Shown here: in pieces, positions 1 through 5,794 of the stretch
How positions within the stretch are numbered: position 1 is the stretch's first letter
Layout of the letters: every line of letters starts with the position of its first letter
DNA from: an uncultured Shinella sp.
GTDB lineage: Bacteria; Pseudomonadota; Alphaproteobacteria; Rhizobiales; Rhizobiaceae
Assembly (NCBI GenBank): GCA_946481465.1
Contig: CAMLOC010000260.1
Coordinates: 1-5,930, forward strand
Direction of reading: 5' to 3'
DNA length: 5,930 bases
Program-made: the position numbers and the translations under genes
Notes under the pieces: model-generated
What the model was told of the DNA's origin: nothing
The model's database searches: none
Seen by the model: only the letters and a program-made list of their open reading frames with translations

Positions 1-1084
1 ATTCACGGCCGGTGACCATGACATTGCCCTTGTAGAGCTTCAGCGTCACTTCGCCTTCGACATGCTCCTGGCTCCTGTCGATCAGCGCCTGGAGCATTTC
101 GCGCTCCGGCGAGAACCAGAAGCCGTAATAGATCAGCTCCGCGTAGCGCGGCATCAGCTCGTCCTTCAGGTGCGCGGCGCCGCGGTCGAGCGTGATGCTC
201 TCGATGGCGCGGTGCGCGGCGAGCAGGATCGTGCCGCCGGGCGTCTCGTAGACGCCGCGCGACTTCATGCCGACGAAGCGGTTCTCCACGAGGTCGAGAC
301 GGCCGATGCCGTTGTCGCGACCGTAGGTGTTGAGGGCCGCCAGCAGCGTCGCCGGCGACATGCGCACGCCGTTGATGGAGACGGCGTCGCCGCGCTCGAA
401 GCCGACCTTGATGACGGTCGCCTTGTCGGGTGCCGATTCCGGCGAGATGGTGCGCATATGCACATATTCCGGCGCCTCGACGGCCGGGTCTTCCAGCACC
501 TTGCCCTCGGAGGAGGAGTGCAGCAGGTTCGCATCGACCGAGAACGGCGCCTCGCCCTTCTTGTCCTTGGCGACCGGGATCTGGTGCTGCTCGGCGAATT
601 CGAGGAGATGGGTGCGGCTCTTGAACGACCAGTCGCGCCAGGGCGCGATGATCTTGATGTCGGGGTTCAGCGCATAGGCGGACAGTTCGAAGCGGACCTG
701 GTCATTGCCCTTGCCGGTCGCGCCGTGCGCGATGGCGTCGGCGCCGGTCTTGGCGGCGATCTCGATCAGGTGCTTGGAGATCAGCGGGCGGGCGATCGAG
801 GTGCCGAGCAGGTAGACGCCTTCATAGACCGCGTTGGCGCGGAACATCGGGAAGACGAAATCGCGCACGAATTCCTCGCGCACGTCCTCGATGAAGATCT
901 CCTTGATGCCGAGCATCTCGGCCTTCTTGCGCGCCGGCTCCAGCTCTTCGCCCTGGCCGAGGTCGGCGGTGAAGGTCACGACTTCGGCGTTCAGTTCGGT
1001 CTGGAGCCATTTCAGGATGATCGAGGTGTCGAGGCCGCCCGAATAGGCCAGCACGACTTTCTTCACGTCTTTATGTGATGCCAT
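1..1084 (-). CDS. argG: Argininosuccinate synthase, 3' end cut off by the window edge
   Basis: ArgG joins citrulline and aspartate with ATP to give argininosuccinate, AMP and pyrophosphate, the penultimate step of arginine synthesis, in the cytoplasm. Read from the ATG at 1084, the protein starts [21 protein letters not shown]. The N-type ATP pyrophosphatase loop SGGLDTS is at residues 15-21, [14 protein letters not shown] at 87-100 and the family signature [14 protein letters not shown] at 120-133. These are diagnostic for the family. About 361 codons are visible without a stop. The family is usually about 400 residues, so only some 40 residues are missing off the left edge. The ATG is preferred because the P-loop sits at the usual distance from it, although the Shine-Dalgarno sequence is weak (a GGA about 12 nt upstream). 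The gene is divergent from the dehydrogenase gene at 1260. A 338-codon open frame on the opposite strand (62-1078) is a high-GC shadow. The identification is very secure. Confidence 0.98.
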   Translation of the reverse strand, partial: MASHKDVKKVVLAYSGGLDTSIILKWLQTELNAEVVTFTADLGQGEELEPARKKAEMLGIKEIFIEDVREEFVRDFVFPMFRANAVYEGVYLLGTSIARPLISKHLIEIAAKTGADAIAHGATGKGNDQVRFELSAYALNPDIKIIAPWRDWSFKSRTHLLEFAEQHQIPVAKDKKGEAPFSVDANLLHSSSEGKVLEDPAVEAPEYVHMRTISPESAPDKATVIKVGFERGDAVSINGVRMSPATLLAALNTYGRDNGIGRLDLVENRFVGMKSRGVYETPGGTILLAAHRAIESITLDRGAAHLKDELMPRYAELIYYGFWFSPEREMLQALIDRSQEHVEGEVTLKLYKGNVMVTGRE

Positions 1085-1145
1085 GGTGATGATGTCCGTT
1101 GCATGAAGGGGCGCGGCAAACCCGCGGAGGCCCTGTATGCCGGCA

Positions 1146-1173
1146 CTTTTAGCGAGATTGGCGCGTGACGCAA
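1146..1173 (-). promoter_or_regulatory. Candidate argG promoter
   Basis: On the minus strand TTGCGT (1173-1168) and TAAAAG (1151-1146) are separated by 16 nt, matching the sigma-70 hexamers at about 3/6 and 4/6 positions. This would give a leader of roughly 55 nt before the argG ATG. The match is modest and rests only on hexamer similarity. No clear ArgR-type operator was recognised in the gap. Confidence 0.3.
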
Positions 1174-1198
1174 GGGTGCGTGCCGATGCAGGGCGGGT

Positions 1199-1226
1199 TT
1201 GACAGCGCCGGGCGAAGACCCATATT
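1199..1226 (+). promoter_or_regulatory. Probable sigma-70 promoter of the dehydrogenase gene
   Basis: A perfect -35 hexamer TTGACA (1199-1204) is followed after 16 nt by CATATT (1221-1226), a 4/6 match to the -10 consensus. Transcription would start near 1233, giving a leader of about 27 nt that ends in a strong ribosome binding site. It is divergent from the candidate argG promoter, and both lie in a gap of only 175 nt, so the two genes could share regulation. Confidence 0.55.
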
Positions 1227-1244
1227 CGCCGCAGCGAACCCCTT

Positions 1245-1252
1245 AAAGGAGG
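1245..1252 (+). promoter_or_regulatory. Strong ribosome binding site fixing the start at 1260
   Basis: AAAGGAGG is a near-complete complement of the 16S rRNA 3' end. It lies 7 nt before the ATG at 1260, which settles the start of the dehydrogenase and suggests efficient translation. Confidence 0.85.
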
Positions 1253-1259
1253 CGAAGCC

Positions 1260-2111
1260 ATGACGACCCTGCAAGAGATCATCAAGGAATCCAACGTCGC
1301 CGTCATCACCGGCGGCGCCGCCGGCATCGGCCTTGCCGCCGCCCGGCATTTTGCCGAAGCGGGCATGTGCGTCGCCATTGCCGACCTCAACGCCGACCGC
1401 CTCGGCGAGGCCCGGGCCGAACTCGAGGCGATCGCCGGCGAGGCCAATGTCATGGCGGTGGAGACGGACGTCGCGCACCGGCACGCGCTGGAGGCGCTGG
1501 AGCGCGCCGTGCTGCAGCGCTTCGGCCGCGTGCATGTGCTCATGAACAATGCCGGCATCCAGCCGGACACCTCCGTCTTCAGCGCGGAGACGAACTGGGA
1601 CCACATCCTTTCCGTCAACCTGATGGGCGTGATCCACGGCACGCAGGTTTTCGGGCCGACCATGCTGGCCCACGGCGAACCGGGCCTCATCATCAATACC
1701 GGCTCCAAGCAGGGCATCACCACGCCGCCCGGCAATCCCGCCTACAACGTCTCCAAGGCGGGCGTGAAGGTGTTCACCGAGGCGCTCCAGCACGAATTGC
1801 GCAACACGGCGGGCGCCAGGCTTTCCGCCCATCTCCTGATCCCCGGCTTCGTCTTCACGGAGCTGACGAAGGGCGACCGCACGGAAAAGCCGGATGCCGC
1901 CTGGACGCCGGCCCAGACCGTCGCCTTCATGATGGAAAGCCTGGAGCGCGGCGACTTCTACATCCTGTGCCCGGACAACGACGTGCCCCGTGCGCTCGAC
2001 GAGCGCCGCATGGCCTGGGCGATCGGCGACGTCATCGAGAACCGCCCGCCGCTCTCGCGCTGGCACAAGGACTATGCCGGGAAATTCCAGGCCTTCGTCG
2101 AAGGCGACTGA
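1260..2111 (+). CDS. Classical short-chain dehydrogenase/reductase, substrate unknown
   Basis: This is a 283-residue cytosolic NAD(P)-dependent oxidoreductase of the classical SDR family. The Rossmann glycine motif TGGAAGIG is at residues 17-24, NNAG at 96-99, the structural/catalytic Asn at 120, the catalytic Ser at 149, and Tyr162 and Lys166 form the YxxxK pair (YNVSK). The full Asn-Ser-Tyr-Lys tetrad is therefore intact, and the enzyme should be active. An acidic residue (Asp42, in IADLN) closes the second beta strand, which in this family usually means a preference for NAD(H) over NADP(H); that part is inference. The protein is somewhat longer than the usual 250 residues because of a C-terminal tail (about 240-283) containing [13 protein letters not shown]. 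The start is fixed by AAAGGAGG 7 nt upstream. The exporter gene follows on the same strand after 110 nt, and a common transcript is possible but not shown. Neither motifs nor neighbours reveal the substrate. Family assignment is sure; the function is open. Confidence 0.93.
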   Translation: MTTLQEIIKESNVAVITGGAAGIGLAAARHFAEAGMCVAIADLNADRLGEARAELEAIAGEANVMAVETDVAHRHALEALERAVLQRFGRVHVLMNNAGIQPDTSVFSAETNWDHILSVNLMGVIHGTQVFGPTMLAHGEPGLIINTGSKQGITTPPGNPAYNVSKAGVKVFTEALQHELRNTAGARLSAHLLIPGFVFTELTKGDRTEKPDAAWTPAQTVAFMMESLERGDFYILCPDNDVPRALDERRMAWAIGDVIENRPPLSRWHKDYAGKFQAFVEGD

Positions 2112-2221
2112 TATGGCGGGATCGATGAGCCGGCGTAACGGCCCATCATAGACTTTGATTGGTAATTTGCAGAAAGCCGGATTAGAGGTCTTTGATCTTC
2201 CCCGGCTTTCAAGGCTCTGCC
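2112..2221 (+). other. Gap between dehydrogenase and exporter genes
   Basis: These 110 nt hold the inverted repeat at 2172-2210 and an AAGG (2211-2214) placed 7 nt before the exporter ATG. A TTGATT at 2155-2160 could be a -35 element, but no good -10 lies at the right distance, so no promoter is called. There is no convincing intrinsic terminator after the dehydrogenase, so read-through into the exporter is plausible. Confidence 0.6.
2172..2210 (+). repeat. Perfect 9-bp inverted repeat in the exporter leader
   Basis: GAAAGCCGG (2172-2180) is matched exactly by CCGGCTTTC (2202-2210), with 21 nt between the arms. Inside, GAGG (2185-2188) can pair with CTTC (2197-2200) including one G-U pair, extending the fold. 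The right arm ends one base before the presumed Shine-Dalgarno AAGG. It could be a hairpin affecting translation of the exporter, a weak end for the upstream transcript (there is no T-run), or a dyad for a DNA-binding protein. Confidence 0.6.
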
Positions 2222-2863
2222 ATGGACTTCCTGCCCACCCTCCCGACGCTTCTCGCCTTCACGGCCGCGAGCCTGCTGCTCGCGATGACCCCCGGTCCCG
2301 ACATGACGCTGTCGATCAGCCGCGCGCTCTCGCAGGGCCGCGGCCCGGCGCTCTTCGTCGTGGTCGGCACCAGCCTCGGCATCGTGGTGCACACGCTGCT
2401 CGTCGCCTTCGGCGTCTCCGCCCTCATCACCGCCTCGCCCACCGCCTTCCTGATGCTGAAGACGGGCGGCGCCGCCTATCTCCTGTGGCTCGCCATCCAG
2501 GCGGTGCGCTACGGCTCCAACCTCACCGTCAAGGCGGCGGCCGGGCCGCGCGGCACGGCGCTCGCCAATATTTCCAGCGGCTTCTGGGTGAACCTGCTCA
2601 ATCCGAAGGTCATCATCTTCTTCATGACCTTCCTGCCGCAGTTCATCACGGCGGGCGATCCGGACGTCACCGGCAAACTGGTCTTCCTCGGCCTGTTCTT
2701 CATCGTCGTCGGCATTCCGGTGAACATCCTGGTGATCCTCGCCGCCGACAGGCTGGCATCCTGGCTCCAGCAGAACCCCAGGGTGCTGCGCGGCATCGAC
2801 TATACCTTTGCCGGCGTCTTCTCCGTCTTTGCGGCGAAGATCCTGTTCACGCAGGCGCGATAG
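2222..2863 (+). CDS. LysE/RhtB-family amino-acid exporter
   Basis: This is a 213-residue inner-membrane protein of the LysE/RhtB superfamily, whose characterised members export amino acids such as lysine, homoserine, threonine or leucine by exchange with the proton gradient. The family marks are TPGPD at residues 23-27, G49xxxG53xxxH57, KTGGAAYLLWLA at 80-91 and NLLNPK at 124-129. About six hydrophobic segments can be seen near 7-24, 43-68, 72-95, 118-140, 152-175 and 192-209, and the length is normal for the family. The open frame extends back to a TTG at 2192. The ATG at 2222 is chosen because the protein then begins in the usual way just before helix 1, and AAGG lies 7 nt upstream. The gene follows the dehydrogenase on the same strand and converges on the ABC operon. 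The substrate cannot be read from the sequence. Adjacency to argG does not prove arginine export, and no LysG/ArgP-type regulator gene is present here. Confidence 0.93.
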   Translation: MDFLPTLPTLLAFTAASLLLAMTPGPDMTLSISRALSQGRGPALFVVVGTSLGIVVHTLLVAFGVSALITASPTAFLMLKTGGAAYLLWLAIQAVRYGSNLTVKAAAGPRGTALANISSGFWVNLLNPKVIIFFMTFLPQFITAGDPDVTGKLVFLGLFFIVVGIPVNILVILAADRLASWLQQNPRVLRGIDYTFAGVFSVFAAKILFTQAR

Positions 2864-2897
2864 GGTCTTCGTTCTCCGCGATCCCGGACGCTGAACC

Positions 2898-2927
2898 GCT
2901 GAGCAATTCTTGAGGGAGTTGCTCAGC
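2898..2927 (+). terminator. Hairpin in the convergent gap, possible terminator
   Basis: GCTGAGCAA (2898-2906) pairs exactly with TTGCTCAGC (2919-2927). On the plus strand the stem can extend to 12 pairs through U-G, U-A and C-G pairs (2907-2909 with 2916-2918), leaving a 6-nt loop. It lies 35 nt after the exporter stop. Its right arm contains the ATPase stop codon (2925-2923), so it sits at the end of both convergent transcripts. No T-run follows on either strand, so it is not a textbook intrinsic terminator. It may act as a 3'-end stabiliser or with Rho. Confidence 0.45.
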
Positions 2928-3717
2928 CGATCAGCAGCGCGTCGTCGTCGAGCGTCTGGCCGCGCATCTTGCGGAACATGGCGATCAGGTCCTCGACCTG
3001 AAGCGTCTTGCGGCTGTCGCCGGAGACGTCGAGCACGATCTCGCCGCCGTGCAGCATGACGGTACGGTGGCCGTAGTCCAGCGCCTGGCGCATGGAATGC
3101 GTTACCATCAGCGTCGTCAGCTTGCGCTCGGAGACGATCTTCTGCGTGAGGGTCATGATGAACTCGGCCATGCCGGGATCCAGCGCCGCGGTGTGCTCAT
3201 CGAGCAGCAGCACGTCGGAGCCGGCGAGCGTCGCCATGACGAGCGAGACCGCCTGGCGCTGGCCGCCGGACAGCAGGTCCATGCGGTCGCGCATGCGGTT
3301 TTCGAGGCCGAGGTTCAGTTCGGCGATGCGCTCGCGGAAGACGGCGCGGCGCTGTGGGCCGAGGGCGGAGGCAAGGCCGCGACGCCCGCCCCGGCGGGCG
3401 GCGAGCGCAAGGTTCTCCTCGATGGAGAGCGCGCCGCAGCTTCCCGTCAGCGGATCCTGGAAGACGCGGGCGACGCGGCCGGCGCGCGCGGCGGTGCCCT
3501 GGCGGGTCACGTCCGTCGTGCCGATCTTCACCTGGCCTTCGGTGGCGATGACGTCGCCGGCGAGAACGCCGAGCAGCGTCGACTTGCCGGCGCCGTTCGA
3601 GCCGATGACGGTGACGAACTGGCCCTCCTCGATGGTGAGGCTGACGCCGTTCAGCGCCTGCTTCTGCAACGGCGTTCCCTTGCCGAAGACGACCTTGATA
3701 TCGGAGACGGAGATCAT
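2923..3717 (-). CDS. ABC transporter ATPase subunit, TrpXYZ/DUF534-type importer
   Basis: This 264-residue cytoplasmic nucleotide-binding subunit hydrolyses ATP to drive import through the permease encoded just upstream. All ABC motifs are intact: Walker A GSNGAGKST at residues 39-47, Q-loop Gln87 in FQDP, signature LSGGQ at 149-153, Walker B VLLLDE at 169-174, D-loop AALD at 177-180 and switch His207. The stretch DEHTAALDP after Walker B is typical of ATPases paired with ABC_sub_bind-type binding proteins. The ATG at 3717 is chosen because the protein then begins normally (MISVSDIKVVFGKG), and GGGGGAG (3731-3725) lies 7 nt upstream inside the permease gene. The open frame continues upstream to 4422, but that part is an alternative frame of the permease gene and is not protein. 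The start overlaps the permease stop as TGATG, which implies translational coupling. It is the last gene of the operon. Confidence 0.95.
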   Translation of the reverse strand: MISVSDIKVVFGKGTPLQKQALNGVSLTIEEGQFVTVIGSNGAGKSTLLGVLAGDVIATEGQVKIGTTDVTRQGTAARAGRVARVFQDPLTGSCGALSIEENLALAARRGGRRGLASALGPQRRAVFRERIAELNLGLENRMRDRMDLLSGGQRQAVSLVMATLAGSDVLLLDEHTAALDPGMAEFIMTLTQKIVSERKLTTLMVTHSMRQALDYGHRTVMLHGGEIVLDVSGDSRKTLQVEDLIAMFRKMRGQTLDDDALLIG

Positions 3718-4595
3718 CAGGCGGCTCCCCCGCGGCGAAGGCGCGGCAGGACGAGCGCCACGGTGACGAGCAGGGCCGTCACGAAATTGAGGTCGGAGGC
3801 CTGCAGGCCGAGCACGTCGGAGGAGAGCGCGAGCTGGATGGCGATACGGTAGAGAATGGAGCCGAGCACGCAGCCGATCAGCGCCATGAGGATACCCCTC
3901 GCGCCGAACAGCGTTTCGCCGATGATGACGGCGGCAAGGCCGACGACGATGGTGCCGACGCCGGAGGTGACGTCGGCAAAGCCGTTCGTCTGGGCGAAGA
4001 GCGCGCCGCCGAGCGCCACCAGCGCATTGGAGAGCGCGATGCCGAGATAGATCTGCCGGTTGGTGTCGACGCCCTGCGCGCGGGCCATGCGGGCATTCGC
4101 CCCCGTCGCGCGCATCGAAAGGCCGGCATCGCTTTCCAGGAAGCGCCAGACCAGCACGACGGCGACGACGACGAGGACGCCGACGAAGAGCGGGCGGACG
4201 TAGAAATCGCGAAGACCGAGACCGAAGAACGGGCTGATCATCGTGTCGGCATTGATCAGCGCGACGTTCGGCTTGCCCATGACGCGCAGGTTGACCGAGA
4301 ACAGCGCGATCATCGTCAGGATCGAGGCGAGGAGGTTCAGGATGCGGAAGCGCACGTTCAGCAGCGCCGTGACGAGGCCGGCAATCGCGCCCGCCACCAT
4401 GGCGACCGCCGCGGCGAGCCACGGATTGACCCCCGCGATGATCAGCACCGCCGCGACGGCGGCGCCGAGCGGGAAGGAGCCGTCCACCGTCAGGTCCGGG
4501 AAATCCAGCACGCGGAAGGCAAGGTAGACGCCGAGCGCGACGAAGGCATAGACCAGCCCCAGTTCGACGGCACCCCAGAAGGCAATCAGGCTCAC
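3717..4595 (-). CDS. ABC transporter permease, TrpXYZ/DUF534-type importer
   Basis: This 292-residue inner-membrane subunit belongs to the BPD_transp_2 class of permeases, which includes branched-chain amino-acid (LivH/LivM) and sugar permeases. It forms the channel for the ligand delivered by the binding protein. RVLDFPDLTVDGSFPLG at residues 28-44 is typical of permeases that accompany ABC_sub_bind proteins. A cytoplasmic loop AGLSMRATGANARMARAQGVD (157-177) resembles the segment that contacts the ATPase in this class. Many hydrophobic segments can be seen, for example near 8-27, 43-79, 85-103, 136-152, 181-200, 211-225, 231-252 and 267-285. The start is a GTG at 4595, chosen because the N-terminus fits the family. 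The Shine-Dalgarno sequence is a poor purine-rich stretch (GAAGAGAGAAAG). It is separated from the binding-protein gene by a 127-nt structured gap and overlaps the ATPase start by one base. The family is sure; the ligand is not known. Confidence 0.94.
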   Translation of the reverse strand: MSLIAFWGAVELGLVYAFVALGVYLAFRVLDFPDLTVDGSFPLGAAVAAVLIIAGVNPWLAAAVAMVAGAIAGLVTALLNVRFRILNLLASILTMIALFSVNLRVMGKPNVALINADTMISPFFGLGLRDFYVRPLFVGVLVVVAVVLVWRFLESDAGLSMRATGANARMARAQGVDTNRQIYLGIALSNALVALGGALFAQTNGFADVTSGVGTIVVGLAAVIIGETLFGARGILMALIGCVLGSILYRIAIQLALSSDVLGLQASDLNFVTALLVTVALVLPRLRRGGAA

Positions 4596-4616
4596 GGCTC
4601 TCGGCTTTCTCTCTTC

Positions 4617-4633
4617 ACCCGTTCCCCACGGGT
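4617..4633 (-). repeat. Small hairpin just before the permease ribosome binding region
   Basis: A perfect 6-bp stem, ACCCGT (4617-4622) with ACGGGT (4628-4633), closes a 5-nt loop. On the transcript it ends directly before the purine-rich stretch that precedes the permease GTG start, so it may affect translation of the permease. It could also be chance in GC-rich DNA. Confidence 0.4.
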
Positions 4634-4657
4634 CTTGCGGGAGGGTCTTCTTAACAG

Positions 4658-4692
4658 ATCAACCGCTGCCGGGCGATCCGGCAGCGGTTGAT
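4658..4692 (-). terminator. Strong 15-bp hairpin between binding-protein and permease genes
   Basis: ATCAACCGCTGCCGG (4658-4672) and CCGGCAGCGGTTGAT (4678-4692) are perfect complements around a 5-nt loop. The stem begins 30 nt after the binding-protein stop codon on the transcript. It is followed by CTGTTAAGAAG, so the U-tract is poor. This suggests a leaky terminator, or a barrier to 3' exonucleases that leaves more binding-protein message than permease/ATPase message. Such an arrangement is common in binding-protein-dependent transporter operons. The fold is certain; its role is inferred. Confidence 0.75.
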
Positions 4693-4707
4693 TCCGATTG
4701 GAAATGT

Positions 4708-4720
4708 CCGGGAAACCCGG
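4708..4720 (-). repeat. Short GC-rich hairpin right after the binding-protein stop
   Basis: CCGGG (4708-4712) and CCCGG (4716-4720) form a 5-bp stem with a 3-nt loop, beginning 2 nt after the TAA of the binding-protein gene on the minus strand. It lies just before the large 15-bp hairpin and may act with it. Alone it is short enough to be chance. Confidence 0.4.
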
Positions 4721-4722
4721 GA

Positions 4723-5676
4723 TTATTCGATCACGCGGGTCGCGCGGCCGACGACGGCCTCGGGAAGCGTGACGCCCATCTTGTCGGCGGCGCCCTTGTT
4801 GACGACGAGGTCGGTGCCGGCAGCGACCTTCACGGCGATGTCACCCGGGTTCTCGCCCTTGAGGATGCGCACGACGATCTCGCCCGTCTGCTTGCCGACA
4901 TCCTTGTAGTTGAAGCCCAGCGCCGCGATGGCGCCGCGCGAGACGGAATCCGTGTCGGCGGTGAAGAGCGGCAGCTTGGCTTCCTCGGCAACGGCGACCG
5001 CGCCTTCGAGGGCGGAGATGATCGTGTTGTCCGTCGGGATGTAGATCGCATCGGCACGGCCGACGAGCGCACGGGCGGCGCCCTGTACTTCGGCGGACTT
5101 GGTGGCGGCGGATTCGACGACCGTCAGGCCGGCCTTCTCGGCCTCTTCCTTCAGCACGGCGAGCAGCGAGACGGAATTGGCCTCGCCCGAATTGTAGAGG
5201 TAGCCGATCGTCTTGGCTTCGGGCAGGATTTCCTTGATCAGCGCCAGGTGCTCGGCAACCGGCGACAGGTCGGAAAGGCCGGTGACATTGCCGCCGGGCT
5301 TGTCCATGTCCTTGACGAGCTGCGCGCCGAGCGGGTCGGACACGGCCGTGAAGACGACCGGGATGTCCTTCGTCGCGGAAACGACGGCCTGGGCGGACGG
5401 CGTGGAGATCGGCACGATGACGCTCGGGCCTTCGCCGGCGAACTGGCGGGCGATCTGCGCGGCCGTCGCGGGGTTGCCCTGCGCGGATTCGTAGAGGAAC
5501 GTCAGGTTCTCGCCTTCCTTGTAGCCGGCGGCCTCCAGCGCTTCCTTGACACCGTCGCGGGCGGCATCGAGCGCCGGATGTTCGACGATGGCGGTCACGG
5601 CAACCGTGACGTCCTCGGCCTTGGCCGGCAGCGAAATCGCGAGCGTTGCCGCGAAAGCAAGCAGAAGGTGGCGCAT
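4723..5676 (-). CDS. ABC transporter substrate-binding protein, ABC_sub_bind (DUF534, TrpX-like)
   Basis: This 317-residue protein is probably periplasmic and would capture the ligand for the permease and ATPase encoded downstream. A Sec signal peptide is visible: MRH, a hydrophobic core at about residues 4-16, and AKA followed by ED, so cleavage is likely after Ala20. There is no lipobox cysteine, so it should be soluble rather than a lipoprotein. Motifs of the ABC_sub_bind family include VEHPALDAARDG at 31-42, the ligand-site-like STPSAQA at 91-97 and FTAVSDP at 109-115, followed by VTGLSDL and IYIPTDNT. Length is normal for the family. Streptococcal TrpX, of the same family, is assigned to tryptophan uptake, and other family members are associated with aromatic amino acids, but most proteobacterial members are uncharacterised. 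The start is supported by AGGGAGA (5689-5683), 6 nt before the ATG. It is the first gene of the operon. The family call is firm; an amino-acid ligand is only a reasonable guess. Confidence 0.93.
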   Translation of the reverse strand: MRHLLLAFAATLAISLPAKAEDVTVAVTAIVEHPALDAARDGVKEALEAAGYKEGENLTFLYESAQGNPATAAQIARQFAGEGPSVIVPISTPSAQAVVSATKDIPVVFTAVSDPLGAQLVKDMDKPGGNVTGLSDLSPVAEHLALIKEILPEAKTIGYLYNSGEANSVSLLAVLKEEAEKAGLTVVESAATKSAEVQGAARALVGRADAIYIPTDNTIISALEGAVAVAEEAKLPLFTADTDSVSRGAIAALGFNYKDVGKQTGEIVVRILKGENPGDIAVKVAAGTDLVVNKGAADKMGVTLPEAVVGRATRVIE

Positions 5677-5702
5677 GGATGGTCTCCCTGGAATGATTTT
5701 AA

Positions 5703-5723
5703 GCCGTTTCTAGGCAAAACGGC
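5703..5723 (-). terminator. 7-bp hairpin between rlmN and the ABC operon, possible rlmN terminator
   Basis: GCCGTTT (5703-5709) and AAACGGC (5717-5723) pair perfectly around a 7-nt loop. On the minus strand it is followed by TTAAAAT, a weak U-tract, about 70 nt after the rlmN stop. It may end the rlmN transcript, or sit in the leader of the ABC operon. It overlaps one candidate promoter, so the two readings compete. Confidence 0.4.
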
Positions 5724-5763
5724 CCTTCAAATCAATTCTCGCAGGCCGCTTCATCAATCACAA
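5707..5763 (-). promoter_or_regulatory. Candidate promoter region of the ABC transporter operon
   Basis: Two overlapping sigma-70-like pairs are seen on the minus strand. The first is TTGTGA (5763-5758) and GAGAAT (5740-5735) with a 17-nt spacer. The second is TTGATT (5735-5730) and TAGAAA (5712-5707), also with 17 nt. Each hexamer matches its consensus at 4/6 positions. The segment is clearly more A/T-rich than its surroundings, as expected for a promoter. No T-box leader of the kind known upstream of streptococcal trpXYZ is visible. Which pair is used cannot be decided by reading. Confidence 0.4.
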
Positions 5764-5794
5764 TTTCTGATGGGAAGGCGCGGCGGAACGGCGC

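Noticed and set aside
62..1078. Long 338-codon open frame on the plus strand opposite argG
   Set aside because: argG on the minus strand is unmistakable. The plus-strand product is Arg/Ala/Asp/Val-rich with no recognisable domain, as expected for the antisense of a high-GC3 gene.
1099..1135. GC-rich pairing in the argG leader (CGCGG with CCGCG)
   Set aside because: A 5-bp stem of C and G is expected by chance in DNA of this composition, and extending it needs a bulge of several bases.
1149..2066. 305-codon open frame on the minus strand opposite the dehydrogenase
   Set aside because: The dehydrogenase has an intact catalytic tetrad, a good promoter and a strong ribosome binding site. The reverse frame shows low-complexity, arginine- and glycine-rich composition and no family motif.
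2192..2221. TTG start adding ten residues to the exporter
   Set aside because: The added residues are not part of the usual LysE/RhtB N-terminus, and the purine stretch before TTG is too close (about 3 nt). The ATG at 2222 has AAGG at 7 nt.
2155..2913. 252-codon plus-strand frame overlapping the exporter
   Set aside because: It is a +1-type shadow of the LysE/RhtB gene, rich in Arg, His and Pro, and does not form membrane segments. The exporter frame carries the family motifs.
3049..3852. 267-codon plus-strand open frame opposite the ATPase and the end of the permease
   Set aside because: It is antisense to two well-identified genes and its composition is typical of a shadow frame.
3718..4422. 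N-terminal extension of the ATPase open frame, giving 499 codons
   Set aside because: The upstream 235 codons are an alternative reading of the permease gene, rich in Arg and Pro and without a domain. The ATPase starts normally at the ATG at 3717 with its own ribosome binding site.
5677..5794. T-box or other tryptophan-sensing riboswitch before the ABC operon, by analogy with streptococcal trpXYZ
   Set aside because: The 118-nt gap is too short, and no T-box consensus or specifier-type structure is visible. T-boxes are also rare outside Gram-positive bacteria.
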